64,000 nt of DNA from Natranaerovirga hydrolytica (GCF_004339095.1 NZ_SMGQ01000012.1:248001-312000), one strand, 5' to 3'. Positions 7,097 to 16,148 are shown, numbered from the stretch's first letter. The notes: generated from the letters alone by a model not told the origin. Made by a program: numbers and translations.

Positions 7097-7720
7097 ATGA
7101 TTAAAACAAAAACAAAAATTATTTTTAGTATTCTTGTGATAATGACTATAATTTACATAGGAAGTAAAGTTTTTGATGAACAATGGGCTTATTATACGCA
7201 GAAACCATCAGGAAGAATGGTAGCAGAAAAAGATTTAAGTGGAGAAGTGAGTGAACAAAAGTTATATCTTCTTAAAGACAATAATAACGAATTTAATATT
7301 TACTATATGTATATAGATCGTCAATCAGAAAAATGGAGAAAACAAGAAGTGCCTTATGATGAAATTATAACAACTACAATAATAGTAGATAACCAAGAAG
7401 TAGACCTAAAATACAAGCGCTATATTTATGACGAGAAGCACAATGTTTATAATCTAAATTTAAGTAACTTTAAAGAAGAAAAGGATATCGATATTTTTAG
7501 GTATGCCTATATAGGAATAATAGAAGATACAAATATTGAAACGATTAAATTAAAAACTAATTACGGAGATGTTGAAGCAGATTATATAGAAGAAAAAGAG
7601 GATAAAACATATTTTGCAATTCTCTATACTAATGATATGTCTATAAGATGGCTTAATACAGATAATTTAATAATTGAAAAAAATAATAAATATGAGAAGG
7701 ATACATCTTTAGAAATTTAG
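7097..7720 (+). CDS. Membrane-anchored protein, unknown function
   Basis: 207 residues from the ATG at 7097. GGAG lies 7 bases upstream, so the earlier ATG at 7085, which overlaps that site, is unlikely. An N-terminal anchor (KTKIIFSILVIMTIIYIGSK) is followed by a hydrophilic, Lys/Glu/Tyr-rich domain predicted to lie outside the cell, with beta-rich character. No domain was recognised. It is the last gene of the small exported/membrane protein island and is followed by a good terminator shared with the convergent DUF554 gene. Its general layout resembles the 6120 product (anchor plus acidic, Tyr-rich ectodomain), but no clear sequence match was seen. Confidence 0.6.
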   Translation: MIKTKTKIIFSILVIMTIIYIGSKVFDEQWAYYTQKPSGRMVAEKDLSGEVSEQKLYLLKDNNNEFNIYYMYIDRQSEKWRKQEVPYDEIITTTIIVDNQEVDLKYKRYIYDEKHNVYNLNLSNFKEEKDIDIFRYAYIGIIEDTNIETIKLKTNYGDVEADYIEEKEDKTYFAILYTNDMSIRWLNTDNLIIEKNNKYEKDTSLEI

Positions 7721-7768
7721 TTATGCATAGATTTATTAAAGTATATACAGTAAAAAAGATAATAATCA

Positions 7769-7805
7769 AAAGCGACTATACCAAAAAATATAGTCACTTT
7801 TTTTA
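7769..7805. terminator. Bidirectional terminator between 7097 and DUF554 genes
   Basis: GACTATA (7774-7780) pairs with TATAGTC (7789-7795). The hairpin is preceded by AAAAG and followed by a run of seven T. The convergent genes end on either side. Confidence 0.75.
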
Positions 7806-8525
7806 AAATAACGTCATAAAAAATGATATAAAGATAGGGATAAATATAGCAGGTAACAAATTACCGACTTTGATTTTATGTATTTCTAGCAAGTTAATCC
7901 CAATGGCAAAAATTAAGATATTACCAATAAGAGACATTTGTGTAATAACAGTGGTTGTTAAAATGGGCTCTAAAAAACCTGCTAATAAGGTAATGCCACC
8001 TTGATATACTAACACAGTTAGGCTAGAAAAAATGACACCAACACCTAAAGTAGATGCAAAAATAACAGAAGCAATGCCATCTAAGATAGATTTGGCATAT
8101 AAAGTGTTAGGATTTCTAAGCAATCCATCTTCTAAAGCCCCTACAATAGCCATAGCGCCAATACAAAAAACCAAACTAGAGGTAACAAATCCTTTAGAAA
8201 AATCACCTGCAGAACTAAAGCGTTTTTGAAGAAACAATCCAAGGTTGTCCAACCTTTGTTCAATATCAATCCACTCACCAATAATTCCTCCAATGACTAA
8301 GCAGATAATCATAGTCATGATGTACTCACGGCTAATAGCACTATCTTCTGTAATCAAGAAAATGCCTTGTAGCGTACCCGATATACCAATAAATAAAACA
8401 GCTAAGCCTAAGCCTTGCATAACAATGAGCTTAAAACGTTTTGACAAACCAGTCTTTAATGTGAGCCCTATAAGTCCTCCACCAATAATTGCAAAAAAAT
8501 TAATTATGGTACCTATTCCTATCAA
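7803..8525 (-). CDS. DUF554 family membrane protein
   Basis: 240 residues, typical for DUF554 (YdfK/YqgA-like) proteins, with about seven membrane segments. Recognisable motifs are the N-terminal GTIINFFAIIGGGLIGL, the IIGEWIDIEQRLDNLG region and KGFVTSSLVFCIGAMAIVGA, followed by the DSILDG-like KSILDGIASVIFAS. The family is described as a possible transporter, but its substrate is not established. The gene is monocistronic here: it converges on the preceding island and diverges from the DUF1538 gene. Nothing in the sequence indicates regulation. Confidence 0.85.
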   Translation of the reverse strand: MIGIGTIINFFAIIGGGLIGLTLKTGLSKRFKLIVMQGLGLAVLFIGISGTLQGIFLITEDSAISREYIMTMIICLVIGGIIGEWIDIEQRLDNLGLFLQKRFSSAGDFSKGFVTSSLVFCIGAMAIVGALEDGLLRNPNTLYAKSILDGIASVIFASTLGVGVIFSSLTVLVYQGGITLLAGFLEPILTTTVITQMSLIGNILIFAIGINLLEIHKIKVGNLLPAIFIPIFISFFMTLF

Positions 8526-8671
8526 TTTAATCCCTCTTTCTCTATGTATAAAATCAATTGAGTTTAATATAGCACTTTAATTAAATAAAATCAACAAATA
8601 AAAAAACAACGGTTTAATAGCTTTTAAGAAACACAAAAATACCAGTAATCGTTCCATATAGTACATAAATA

Positions 8672-8680
8672 TGGTATAGT
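8672..8680 (+). promoter_or_regulatory. Extended -10 promoter for the DUF1538-PII pair
   Basis: TGGTATAGT (8672-8680) is an extended -10; the matching -35 (TTCCAT, 8652-8657) is weak. It lies about 45 bases before the start of the DUF1538 gene. Confidence 0.5.
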
Positions 8681-8726
8681 AATATATAATTAACACAACA
8701 TATAAGCTGAAAGGGTGAAAGATTAT

Positions 8727-10208
8727 TTGAACATATTTACAGAAAAATTAAAAGATATATTTTTTGCCATTTTACCAGTTACTTTAATCGTTATTATGCT
8801 TAGAGTTACCATTGTACCCATTGAAAATAAAACGCTTATTATGTTCTTAATGGGTGCTGTTTTGATTATAATAGGATTGGCGTTGTTTTTAGTAGGCGTG
8901 GATATTGGAATAACACCTCTAGGTTCAAGTTTAGGTAAAGTGATTGCAAAAAAAAATAAATTATGGTTTGTTATAGTTGCAGGTTTTGTTTTAGGCTTTT
9001 TTATCTCTTTTGCAGAACCAGGTTTGTTGGTATTGTCTAATCAAATCGATGCAATTACTCTTGGTGGAATATCAAATATTACCATACTCTTTGTGGTATC
9101 TTTAGGAATAGCAATAATGATGGTCGTTGGTTTTATAAGAATATTATTTAATTTGCCTCTCCATATTATATTAAATATTTCCTATGCTTTGATTTTAGTA
9201 TTAAGTATTTTTACTTCAAGAGAGTTTATTGGTATTGCATTTGATGCATCAGGTTCAACAACAGGTGTGTTAGCAGTTCCTTTTATATTAGCGTTGTCTT
9301 TAGGTATTACAGGCTTAAAAAAGGATAGTAAGGCTTCTGAAAAAGACAGTTTTGGTTTGATAGCCATTGTTTCGGTAGGTGCTATTATTACAGTAATGTT
9401 ATTAAACATAATTTCACCAGATTTACAATTATCAGGTACATTAGAGATTGAATCTTTTGAAAGTATTCCGATTGTAGCAGCATTTATAAGTTTGATACCA
9501 AGCGCATTAATTGAAAGTGCTTTTGCATTTTTACCGTTAATTGTTGTATTTATAGTGATTTGCTTAGTCACTAATACATTTACAAAAAAGGAAATTAAAG
9601 CTATTTTATTTGGTTTTTTATATGCATTTTTAGGTTTGTTTTTATTCTTTTTAGGCGTTAACGGTGGATTTATGGAAGTGGGAAGTTATATTGGAAGTTA
9701 TTTAACAACCCTTTCTAGTAACGCATATTTAATTATTGTAGGATTCATATTAGGTGTCGTGACAATATTAGCTGAGCCAGCAGTCTATGTATTGACTCAC
9801 CAAATAGAAGATGTAACAGCAGGATATGTAAAAAGAATTGCTGTTATTATTGCTCTGTCAATTGGCGTTGGTATAGCAGTAGCATTGTCTATGTTACGTG
9901 TTGTGGTTCCAGAAATACAGTTATGGCATTACTTATTACCGGGATATCTAATCTCATTGTTATTAACCTTTATTGTACCAAAGCTATTTGTAGGTATTGC
10001 TTTTGATGCTGGTGGTGTAGCAACAGGACCAATGACAGCAACTTTTATATTGGCATTTACTCATGGTGCGGCAGATGCTTATTTTAGTGCAGATTTATTA
10101 ATAGATGGATTTGGTATGATTGCAATGGTTGCATTAATGCCTATAATTACATTGCAAATACTAGGTTTAATTTATAAAATTAAGACAGAGAAAAAGGTGG
10201 GTGTATAA
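8727..10208 (+). CDS. DUF1538 family integral membrane protein (two repeated domains)
   Basis: 493 residues with a dozen or more hydrophobic segments in two similar halves. The pair FAEPGLLVLSNQID and LAEPAVYVLTHQIEDV, and the pair GIAFDASGSTTGVL and GIAFDAGGVATGPM, are diagnostic internal repeats of DUF1538. The acidic and Gly-rich motifs within the membrane suggest a transporter with inverted or tandem repeats, but no substrate is known. I prefer the TTG at 8727, because AAGGG lies about 11 bases upstream; the GTG at 8715 would overlap that site. The stop is 2 bases before a PII-like gene, so the two are co-translated, which suggests the membrane protein is controlled by nitrogen or energy status through PII binding. 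Confidence 0.85.
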   Translation: MNIFTEKLKDIFFAILPVTLIVIMLRVTIVPIENKTLIMFLMGAVLIIIGLALFLVGVDIGITPLGSSLGKVIAKKNKLWFVIVAGFVLGFFISFAEPGLLVLSNQIDAITLGGISNITILFVVSLGIAIMMVVGFIRILFNLPLHIILNISYALILVLSIFTSREFIGIAFDASGSTTGVLAVPFILALSLGITGLKKDSKASEKDSFGLIAIVSVGAIITVMLLNIISPDLQLSGTLEIESFESIPIVAAFISLIPSALIESAFAFLPLIVVFIVICLVTNTFTKKEIKAILFGFLYAFLGLFLFFLGVNGGFMEVGSYIGSYLTTLSSNAYLIIVGFILGVVTILAEPAVYVLTHQIEDVTAGYVKRIAVIIALSIGVGIAVALSMLRVVVPEIQLWHYLLPGYLISLLLTFIVPKLFVGIAFDAGGVATGPMTATFILAFTHGAADAYFSADLLIDGFGMIAMVALMPIITLQILGLIYKIKTEKKVGV

Positions 10209-10210
10209 AG

Positions 10211-10882
10211 TTGAATAAGGAAGAAAGTATCTTGTGTTATGATTTGAATATTTTTATAGTAAAAATGGGGATGGGCAGCAAAGTTTTATCTCAGGCAAAA
10301 AAATCTGGATTGACTGGCGGAACAGTTATAATCGGCAAAGGAACTATAAAAAATCCAATATTAAAGTTTTTAGAGTTGGCAGAGAATCATAAAGAAATTG
10401 TTTTGATTCTGGGACCACAAGAAAAAAGCATAGAATTTATTGAGAAAGCTTCTAAGCATTTCAATTTTATAAAGCCTAATAATGGGATTGCTTTTTCAAT
10501 GTCCGTCATTAGTATAGTAGGCGCTAAGAATAGTATAGGTGATAAAGAAAATATTTGTGAAAGTAAAGGTGATAATATGCATAACTCCATATTTGCTATT
10601 GTAGAAAGAGGAACTGCCCAAAAGGTTGTTGATGCTGCAAATGAAGCAGGAGCAAGAGGGGGCACAATTATTAATGCACGCGGTTCAGGTATACATGAAA
10701 CCAGTAAAATATTTTCCATTGACATTGAACCAGAAAAAGAAATCGTTTTAATTTTAGTAGAAAATGAAATAACAGATAAAGTGTGTGATCGTATAAGAGA
10801 AAAGACAGAGATAGATAAAGCTGGAAAAGGTATTTTATTTGTACAAAATGTTAATAAGGCCTATGGGCTTTTTAAAAAATAA
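10211..10882 (+). CDS. Tandem PII-like signalling protein
   Basis: 223 residues comprising two PII-like (GlnB-fold) domains: about 1-100, with SGLTGGTVIIGKGT, and about 118-223, with EAGARGGTIINARGSG and a GKGILFVQNV strand near the end. Ordinary PII proteins have one domain of about 110 residues, so this is a covalent dimer-like form. PII proteins sense ATP/ADP and 2-oxoglutarate and bind transporters or enzymes. The TTG start follows AGGTGGG. Its gene is 2 bases downstream of the DUF1538 gene, pointing to regulation of that membrane protein. A second methionine-led segment (DNMHNSIFAIVERG) marks the start of domain 2. Confidence 0.85.
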   Translation: MNKEESILCYDLNIFIVKMGMGSKVLSQAKKSGLTGGTVIIGKGTIKNPILKFLELAENHKEIVLILGPQEKSIEFIEKASKHFNFIKPNNGIAFSMSVISIVGAKNSIGDKENICESKGDNMHNSIFAIVERGTAQKVVDAANEAGARGGTIINARGSGIHETSKIFSIDIEPEKEIVLILVENEITDKVCDRIREKTEIDKAGKGILFVQNVNKAYGLFKK

Positions 10883-10907
10883 ATCAATATATTAGGTAGC
10901 TTTCAGT

Positions 10908-10945
10908 AAAGATCTAAAATCTAAAAAATGATTTTAGGTCTTTTT
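10908..10945 (+). terminator. Terminator of the DUF1538-PII operon
   Basis: AAAGATCTAAAATC (10908-10921) pairs with GATTTTAGGTCTTT (10930-10943), allowing one T-G pair, followed by further T. It lies 26 bases after the stop. Confidence 0.75.
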
Positions 10946-11194
10946 AAATAAAAACCATTATAATGCATAAAAATAATTAACAACAGGTTTCATTTATGAG
11001 GTAAGCATAAAAGAATGAATAAGTGATGGGTAGACAAGTAAAAAAGGAATAGAACTTAAGAAAGTCAGAAAGTAACCCCTAATGGTTAAATTAACAGAAA
11101 AAACTTGAAAAACTACATCAATTAATATAATATAGTCATTAGATAGATAAGGTAACATCAAATGATGTATAACTATTAAAGGAGTGGAGTAAGA
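10946..11194. other. Intergenic region before the 11195 gene
   Basis: Nothing recognised except a small ACATCA-AA-TGATGT inverted repeat near 11155-11170 and the AAAGGAGTGGAG ribosome binding site just before 11195. A convincing promoter was not identified. Confidence 0.35.
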
Positions 11195-11668
11195 ATGAAA
11201 ATAACGTTATATAGGTTAAGTATAATTGTAAGTCTGATGTTAGTAGTATTTATTTCTAGCTACTTTATAACGAAAGGCTCAAGTATTGAGAAAGAGCCAA
11301 TATCAACTACCATATCAACGGGAGATATGCCTGTTGAAGAAATGACTTTTGAAATAGGAGAAGATGACTTAGAAAATTTTTTGAATTATACCAAGGCCTC
11401 ATTATCTAACAGGTATGATATGAAAGAAATATTATTAAACCATCAAGGACATATTATCATAACCCTATTAGACGCTATAGACACAAATGAGATTCGTTAT
11501 ATCTACGCTATCATTGACTCAGTAGCTAAAGTTTTTAACATATATGATGAAAGCCATGAATCTTATGTAGTTGAATTAAACCATAAAGATGGCTATGAAG
11601 AATTTGAAATCAAAAAAGATACTGGTGTTGAACAAGACGTGACAAATATTCTAATAACCGATTTTTAA
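11195..11668 (+). CDS. Membrane-anchored small protein, unknown function
   Basis: 157 residues, starting with the signal anchor LYRLSIIVSLMLVVFISSYF followed by an acidic soluble domain predicted to face outside. There is no lipobox cysteine. The AAAGGAGTGGAG ribosome binding site is strong and well spaced. The gene stands alone, between the terminator of the PII operon and its own 12-bp hairpin terminator at 11759. No domain was recognised. Confidence 0.6.
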   Translation: MKITLYRLSIIVSLMLVVFISSYFITKGSSIEKEPISTTISTGDMPVEEMTFEIGEDDLENFLNYTKASLSNRYDMKEILLNHQGHIIITLLDAIDTNEIRYIYAIIDSVAKVFNIYDESHESYVVELNHKDGYEEFEIKKDTGVEQDVTNILITDF

Positions 11669-11758
11669 ACAGTTGAAAATCTTAGATTGACTAAAGTTTT
11701 TATGTAATAAAATACTAAAAGTTTTTATGCAATAAAAGACTTAAATGAAAAATAAGTT

Positions 11759-11794
11759 ATGGAGACTATATAAAGATTATAGTCTCCATTTTAA
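11759..11794 (+). terminator. Terminator after the 11195 gene
   Basis: ATGGAGACTATA (11759-11770) pairs perfectly with TATAGTCTCCAT (11778-11789), a 12-bp stem with a 7-base loop and trailing TTTT. Confidence 0.75.
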
Positions 11795-11814
11795 AGGGTG
11801 TGGGTTAATAGGAC

Positions 11815-11925
11815 AGTCTAATTTGCAAACTTACTCGTAAGGATTTGGAAATTAGACTATTATTGATAACCTGTGTAGCTGGTAGGTTTTGAGCTACATA
11901 GGGTAGGTTAATATAACAAAAAAAC
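11815..11925 (+). repeat. Dispersed hairpin repeat (core + companion B)
   Basis: Core at 11815-11858: 10-bp arms AGTCTAATTT and AAATTAGACT enclose AAA-CTTA-CTCG-TAAG-GA-TTT. The CTTA/TAAG pair replaces the CTTG/CAAG seen in other copies, a compensatory change. Companion hairpin B follows (about 11864-11925) with stem TGTAGCT (11874-11880) and AGCTACA (11892-11898) plus an outer AACCT/AGGTT pairing. It lies between the terminator of the 11195 gene and the 3' end of topB. Confidence 0.75.
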
Positions 11926-11952
11926 ATAAAATAGTTTGATTCATAATATATC

Positions 11953-14109
11953 TTACTTCAACTTCTTAAGCACATCAGCAAAAGCCGTATTAAGAGCAGG
12001 CTCATCTTGTTTTTTCAAGTACTTCGACACTTCTTTTTTAGAAACGGCTTTATTATTATTTTTGCGTTTTTCATTAAATGCACTTAATTTTTCTCGATGA
12101 CCACATTTACAGATAAAACGTTGTCCGTCGCCTTGTCCAACCAATTCCATTTTTTTGTGACAATTAGGACATCTGGCATTGGTTAATTTGGCAAGAGGTT
12201 TTTTATAACCACAATTTCGATCTTGACAAACCAATAACTTGCCTTTTTTGCCGTTCACTTCTAACATAAATTTACCACATTCAGGACATCTGTCTCCCGT
12301 TACATTGGTATGTTTGAACTTAGATTCATTTTGTTTAATGGTGGTAATGATTTTTTTTGTATACCCTTTCATATCATTTATAAAAGTATCAGAATTCAAT
12401 TGTCCATTTTTAATGGCTTCTAGTTGAAGTTCCCACGTTGCTGTAAGAAGTGGAGATTTTAAATCATCAGGTACTAAGTCAAGAAGCTGTAATCCTTTTT
12501 GAGTCATATAAATCGATTGATTCTTTTTCTCAATGAGGTAACTATTAAATAACTTTTCAATAATATCTGCACGAGTGGCTACCGTTCCTAATCCGCCAGT
12601 TTCACTTAATGTCTTTGCTAAAGTCGTGTTGTGAGTGCCCATATATTGTGTGGGATTTTCCATAGCAGAAAGCAAAGTCCCTTCATTAAAGTAAGCAGGG
12701 GGTGTGGTCTGCTTTTTATCGACTTGAAGAGACTTGACATCAAAGGAATCGCCTTTATTAACTTTAGGCAAGTCATTATTATTGAGTTCATCTTCATCAC
12801 GATCATAGATCGCTTTCCAACCTAAAGAATGAATGATATTACCTTTGGTGGTAAAAGTATAGCCATTTACTTTACCAGTTACAACACTTTGTGTATATTC
12901 TAAAGGGGGTAAAAGCACAGCTAAAAAACGCTTAACCACTAATTCATAGATTTTACGTTCCTTATCACTTAATTTTGTTAAGTTCAAAGGCTCATCTGTT
13001 GGAATAATGGCATGGTGATCAGAGACTTTTTGATCGTTTACAAAAGCTTTATTGCTTTTAATAGGGCTTTTAGTAATCTTGTTAGCGATTTTTTTATAAT
13101 CGCCAAAAGAACAAGAATCCACTCTATCTTTTAAAGTCTCTACAATATCAGAAGTAAGGAATCTTGAATCCGTTCGTGGATAAGTTAAAAGTTTGTGCCT
13201 TTCGTATAGAGTCTGCATAATAGAAAGGGTTTCCTTACCTGAGAAATTAAAAATCTTATTGGCATCTCTTTGTAATTCCGTTAAGTCATACAACTGAGGT
13301 GGATAACTTTTCTTTTTTGACTCATTAATGTGGATGATTTCACAACGCTTATTGTCCACAGCATGGATAATCTTTTCTTTTAAATCTTTATCAAAAATAC
13401 GACTGTTATTGCTATTTGAATCTTGATAAGTCAGGTTAAAATCACCAAGATTAATGGTCAGATTATAATAATCCTTTGGCTTAAAGTTTTTAATATCGGC
13501 TTCTCGTTTTGCAATAATAGCAAGAGTAGGCGTTTGAACACGGCCACAAGAAAGTTGAGCATTGTATTTACATGTTAAAGCTCTCGTGGCATTTAATCCA
13601 ACATACCAATCGGCAGCAGAACGTGCTACGGCAGAGGCATAAAGAGATTCGTATTTTTTACCAGATTGTAATTTATTAAACCCATCTTTAATGGCTCTAT
13701 CGGTTACTGAAGAAATCCATAAACGCTTAATGGGTTTTTTAACTTGTGCTTTTTCAATAATCCATCGAGCAACCAATTCACCTTCACGTCCAGCATCTGT
13801 AGCAATAACAATGTCTGTTACGTCATTGCGCATCATTTGAGCTTTAACAGCATAAAATTGCTTGCTGGTTTTTTTGATAACCTCTAGCTTAAGATTTTGA
13901 GGCAACATTGGAAGATCTTCTAATCTCCAAGTTTCATATTTTTTATTATATTTTTCTGGGGCAGCAAGGGTAACCAAGTGACCCAAGGCCCAAGTAACAA
14001 TATAGCCATTGCCTTCTATATAGCCATTGCCTTTTTTATGACAGTTTAAAACCTTTGCAATATCTCTACCAACAGAAGGTTTTTCTGCTAATACTAATGT
14101 TTTGCTCAT
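11953..14109 (-). CDS. topB: DNA topoisomerase III
   Basis: 718 residues, the normal size of TopB. The Toprim domain is at the N-terminus (VLAEKPSVGRDIAKVL, and the acidic DAGREGELVAR), followed by the type IA core with the catalytic tyrosine in LLTYPRTDSRFL near residue 310. Two C-terminal zinc-ribbon-like cysteine clusters follow (CPEC with CQDRNC; CPNC with CKC). The enzyme relaxes and decatenates DNA by passing single strands, often together with a RecQ-type helicase. The ATG follows AAAGGA on the minus strand. TopB also occurs on conjugative elements, but no conjugation genes lie nearby, so this is probably the chromosomal copy. It is divergent from the iron cluster and shares its intergenic region. 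Confidence 0.95.
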   Translation of the reverse strand: MSKTLVLAEKPSVGRDIAKVLNCHKKGNGYIEGNGYIVTWALGHLVTLAAPEKYNKKYETWRLEDLPMLPQNLKLEVIKKTSKQFYAVKAQMMRNDVTDIVIATDAGREGELVARWIIEKAQVKKPIKRLWISSVTDRAIKDGFNKLQSGKKYESLYASAVARSAADWYVGLNATRALTCKYNAQLSCGRVQTPTLAIIAKREADIKNFKPKDYYNLTINLGDFNLTYQDSNSNNSRIFDKDLKEKIIHAVDNKRCEIIHINESKKKSYPPQLYDLTELQRDANKIFNFSGKETLSIMQTLYERHKLLTYPRTDSRFLTSDIVETLKDRVDSCSFGDYKKIANKITKSPIKSNKAFVNDQKVSDHHAIIPTDEPLNLTKLSDKERKIYELVVKRFLAVLLPPLEYTQSVVTGKVNGYTFTTKGNIIHSLGWKAIYDRDEDELNNNDLPKVNKGDSFDVKSLQVDKKQTTPPAYFNEGTLLSAMENPTQYMGTHNTTLAKTLSETGGLGTVATRADIIEKLFNSYLIEKKNQSIYMTQKGLQLLDLVPDDLKSPLLTATWELQLEAIKNGQLNSDTFINDMKGYTKKIITTIKQNESKFKHTNVTGDRCPECGKFMLEVNGKKGKLLVCQDRNCGYKKPLAKLTNARCPNCHKKMELVGQGDGQRFICKCGHREKLSAFNEKRKNNNKAVSKKEVSKYLKKQDEPALNTAFADVLKKLK

Positions 14110-14192
14110 TATAAAATCCTTTCTGATTCATTATATAGTAAGTAGTATACACGTAGAAGAAATAGAAGTAAAGCAAAGATAAAACCATAAAA

Positions 14193-14225
14193 GATATTGA
14201 CAATCATTTTCAATAAGAGTATACT
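14193..14225 (+). promoter_or_regulatory. Fur-type box overlapping promoter of the metal cluster
   Basis: GATATTGACAATCATTTTC (14193-14211) matches the classic 19-base Fur consensus at 16 positions, and TTGACAATCATTTTCAA forms a 7-1-7 palindrome. The same bases contain the -35 TTGACA (14197-14202), 17 bases before the -10 TATACT (14220-14225). A second, weaker GACAATCATTT half-site follows near 14228. A bound Fur-family repressor would block polymerase directly, so expression is expected under metal (probably iron) limitation. Confidence 0.75.
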
Positions 14226-14310
14226 ATAGACAATCATTTAACAAAGTAGTACTTTATACCAATGAAGGTGAAGGTATTATTTTTTAATGTAATTTTATAA
14301 GGAATAACAC

Positions 14311-15108
14311 TTGAAAATGGTGATTAATGTGCTAACAACCAAAAATTTAAATTTTTCCTTTGGGAAGCAAACAATCCTTAATGGTATTTCTATAGCTATT
14401 CAAGAAGGTGAGATGGTTTCTCTTTTAGGTCCTAATGGGTCAGGGAAGTCTACGTTATTAAGATGTCTAGCAAAACTTTATGCCACCCAAAAAAATGAGG
14501 TGTATTTAATGGGGCGTCCCATTAACGAGTACTCTAAAAAAGAAATGGCACAAAACATTGCCTTTTTGCCACAAGTGCAGGAACCTGTAACCCATATGAA
14601 AGTCTGGGATTTGGTTGCATTTGGTAGAAGTCCTTACCAAAAGTTTGGTTGGGTTTATAGTGGAGAAGACAAAGACATTATAAGTTGGGCAATGGATTAT
14701 ATGCACATTATCCATTTAAAAGATAAGTATGTTAATGAACTTTCAGGTGGTGAGAAGCAAAGGGTTTGGATTGCTATGATTCTTGCACAGAATACACCCA
14801 TTATTTTTTTAGATGAGCCCAGCACCTATATGGATTTAAAACACCAATGGGATTTATTAAAGATTATTAATGGGTTAAAAGAAGAGTTTAATAAAACCAT
14901 TGTTTCCGTATTTCATGACCTGAACCATGCACTAGAAATTTCAGACAAAGTTATCCTTTTAAAAGAAGGTCATATTTATGCTACGGGTTCTACTAAAGAA
15001 GTGATTACAGAACAAGCCATTGAAGATGTATATGATATGAAAGCAAAAGTGTGCCACTTGAATATAGAGTCCAAGTCACATTGTTTAATAGCCCCTTTAG
15101 GAAGATAA
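14311..15108 (+). CDS. Iron-siderophore/cobalamin-type ABC importer ATPase
   Basis: 265 residues with Walker A GPNGSGKST, signature LSGGEKQRV and Walker B IIFLDEPSTYMD, plus the H-loop VFHDLNHAL. This is the FecE/FhuC/BtuD type that energises uptake of ferric siderophores, haem or cobalamin through FecCD permeases. The frame starts with TTG at 14311, with AAGGAA close by; an ATG at 14317 is an alternative. It is the first gene after the Fur-box promoter and is followed after 23 bases by its binding-protein gene. Unusually, the ATPase comes first in the operon. The transported ligand is not readable from sequence. Confidence 0.9.
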   Translation: MKMVINVLTTKNLNFSFGKQTILNGISIAIQEGEMVSLLGPNGSGKSTLLRCLAKLYATQKNEVYLMGRPINEYSKKEMAQNIAFLPQVQEPVTHMKVWDLVAFGRSPYQKFGWVYSGEDKDIISWAMDYMHIIHLKDKYVNELSGGEKQRVWIAMILAQNTPIIFLDEPSTYMDLKHQWDLLKIINGLKEEFNKTIVSVFHDLNHALEISDKVILLKEGHIYATGSTKEVITEQAIEDVYDMKAKVCHLNIESKSHCLIAPLGR

Positions 15109-15131
15109 AAAGAAAAAAAGGATGGGATAAG

Positions 15132-16148
15132 ATGAGTAAAAAATCAAGTTTAAGTTATGTGTTAATGTTCCTATTAACACTGGTTTTAATGGTGGGTTGT
15201 GGCAGTACGAATAAGCAGCCTACGGATGTAGAAGTAGATCATGAGAATGTAACATCAGATAGTCATCAAGACAATGAAGAAGAGGAGGAAATCGTATTAG
15301 AGGATACTGTTAAAATGGTTACAGACCATTTGGATAGAGAAGTAGAGATTACAGGTGAACCAGAAAGGGTAATTGCTTTAACAAGAGCTTATATTGAAGA
15401 ATTATTTGAATTAGGCGTTACGCCTGTTGCAAAAGTAGAAGAGTACAATAATCGACCAGAAGGTGTAGAGCTGCCAAGCGTCTCTAATCAATCTAAGCCA
15501 GATATTGAAGCCATATATGCATTAGAACCAGATTTAATCATTGCCAATTCCAGACAACACTCAGATATCTTGGATTTGTTAGTCGAAAGTGGCGCACCTG
15601 TCTTTTTTGTTAATCCAAATATTGTAGAAGAAGATCCACTAACGGATCGAATTAAATTATTTGGAGAACTTCTAGGCAAAGAGGACGTAGCAGAAGAGTA
15701 TATCACTCATTTAAACACGGTGTCCGATGAATTAAAAGAAACGGTAGCAGGTTATGGTTATGAAACAGGACTGATGATTCAAGGTGGCGTAGAAAGTATT
15801 GAAGTTGCAATGCCCACAGGTTTATATGGTGCGTTACTAATGAGATTGGGTATAGAGAACATTATTCCAGCCAATTTGCCAGGGGCAGGACAATCCACTT
15901 GGGTCAGCTATGATTTTGAAACGATTTTAAGTGAAGATCCGGATGTGATTATTGTTAGAGCAGCAGGAGGTGGCGGTACAAGTGCAGATGAACTTTTAGC
16001 CTATTACAAAGAAAATCCAATGTGGCAAGATTTAACAGCCATTAAAGAAGATAAGATTTTTGTACTACCAGCTAGAGTCAATCCAGGCAATATTTCTAAT
16101 GAAGATGCTCTTAAAGTAACAGTCCAGTCAATCACCCCTAATGAATAG
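15132..16148 (+). CDS. Substrate-binding lipoprotein, FecB/FhuD type
   Basis: 338 residues. The start at 15132 is chosen because it opens a lipoprotein signal peptide ending in LVLMVGCGS (lipobox VGC); the longer frame from 15051 would bury it inside the previous gene. An acidic linker follows, then the class III (TroA/FecB-like) binding fold: REVEITGEPERVIALTRAYIEELFELG, DIEAIYALEPDLIIA, then PMWQDLTAIKEDKIFVLPA near the end. Such proteins hold a metal chelate outside the membrane and deliver it to FecCD. The start codon of the permease overlaps this stop. Ligand unknown; a Fur-controlled promoter points to an iron-containing compound. Confidence 0.9.
   Translation: MSKKSSLSYVLMFLLTLVLMVGCGSTNKQPTDVEVDHENVTSDSHQDNEEEEEIVLEDTVKMVTDHLDREVEITGEPERVIALTRAYIEELFELGVTPVAKVEEYNNRPEGVELPSVSNQSKPDIEAIYALEPDLIIANSRQHSDILDLLVESGAPVFFVNPNIVEEDPLTDRIKLFGELLGKEDVAEEYITHLNTVSDELKETVAGYGYETGLMIQGGVESIEVAMPTGLYGALLMRLGIENIIPANLPGAGQSTWVSYDFETILSEDPDVIIVRAAGGGGTSADELLAYYKENPMWQDLTAIKEDKIFVLPARVNPGNISNEDALKVTVQSITPNE

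Noticed and set aside
11953-14109. topB as a sign of an integrative conjugative element
   Set aside because: No integrase, relaxase, type IV secretion gene or att-like repeat flanks it; chromosomal topB is common in Clostridia.
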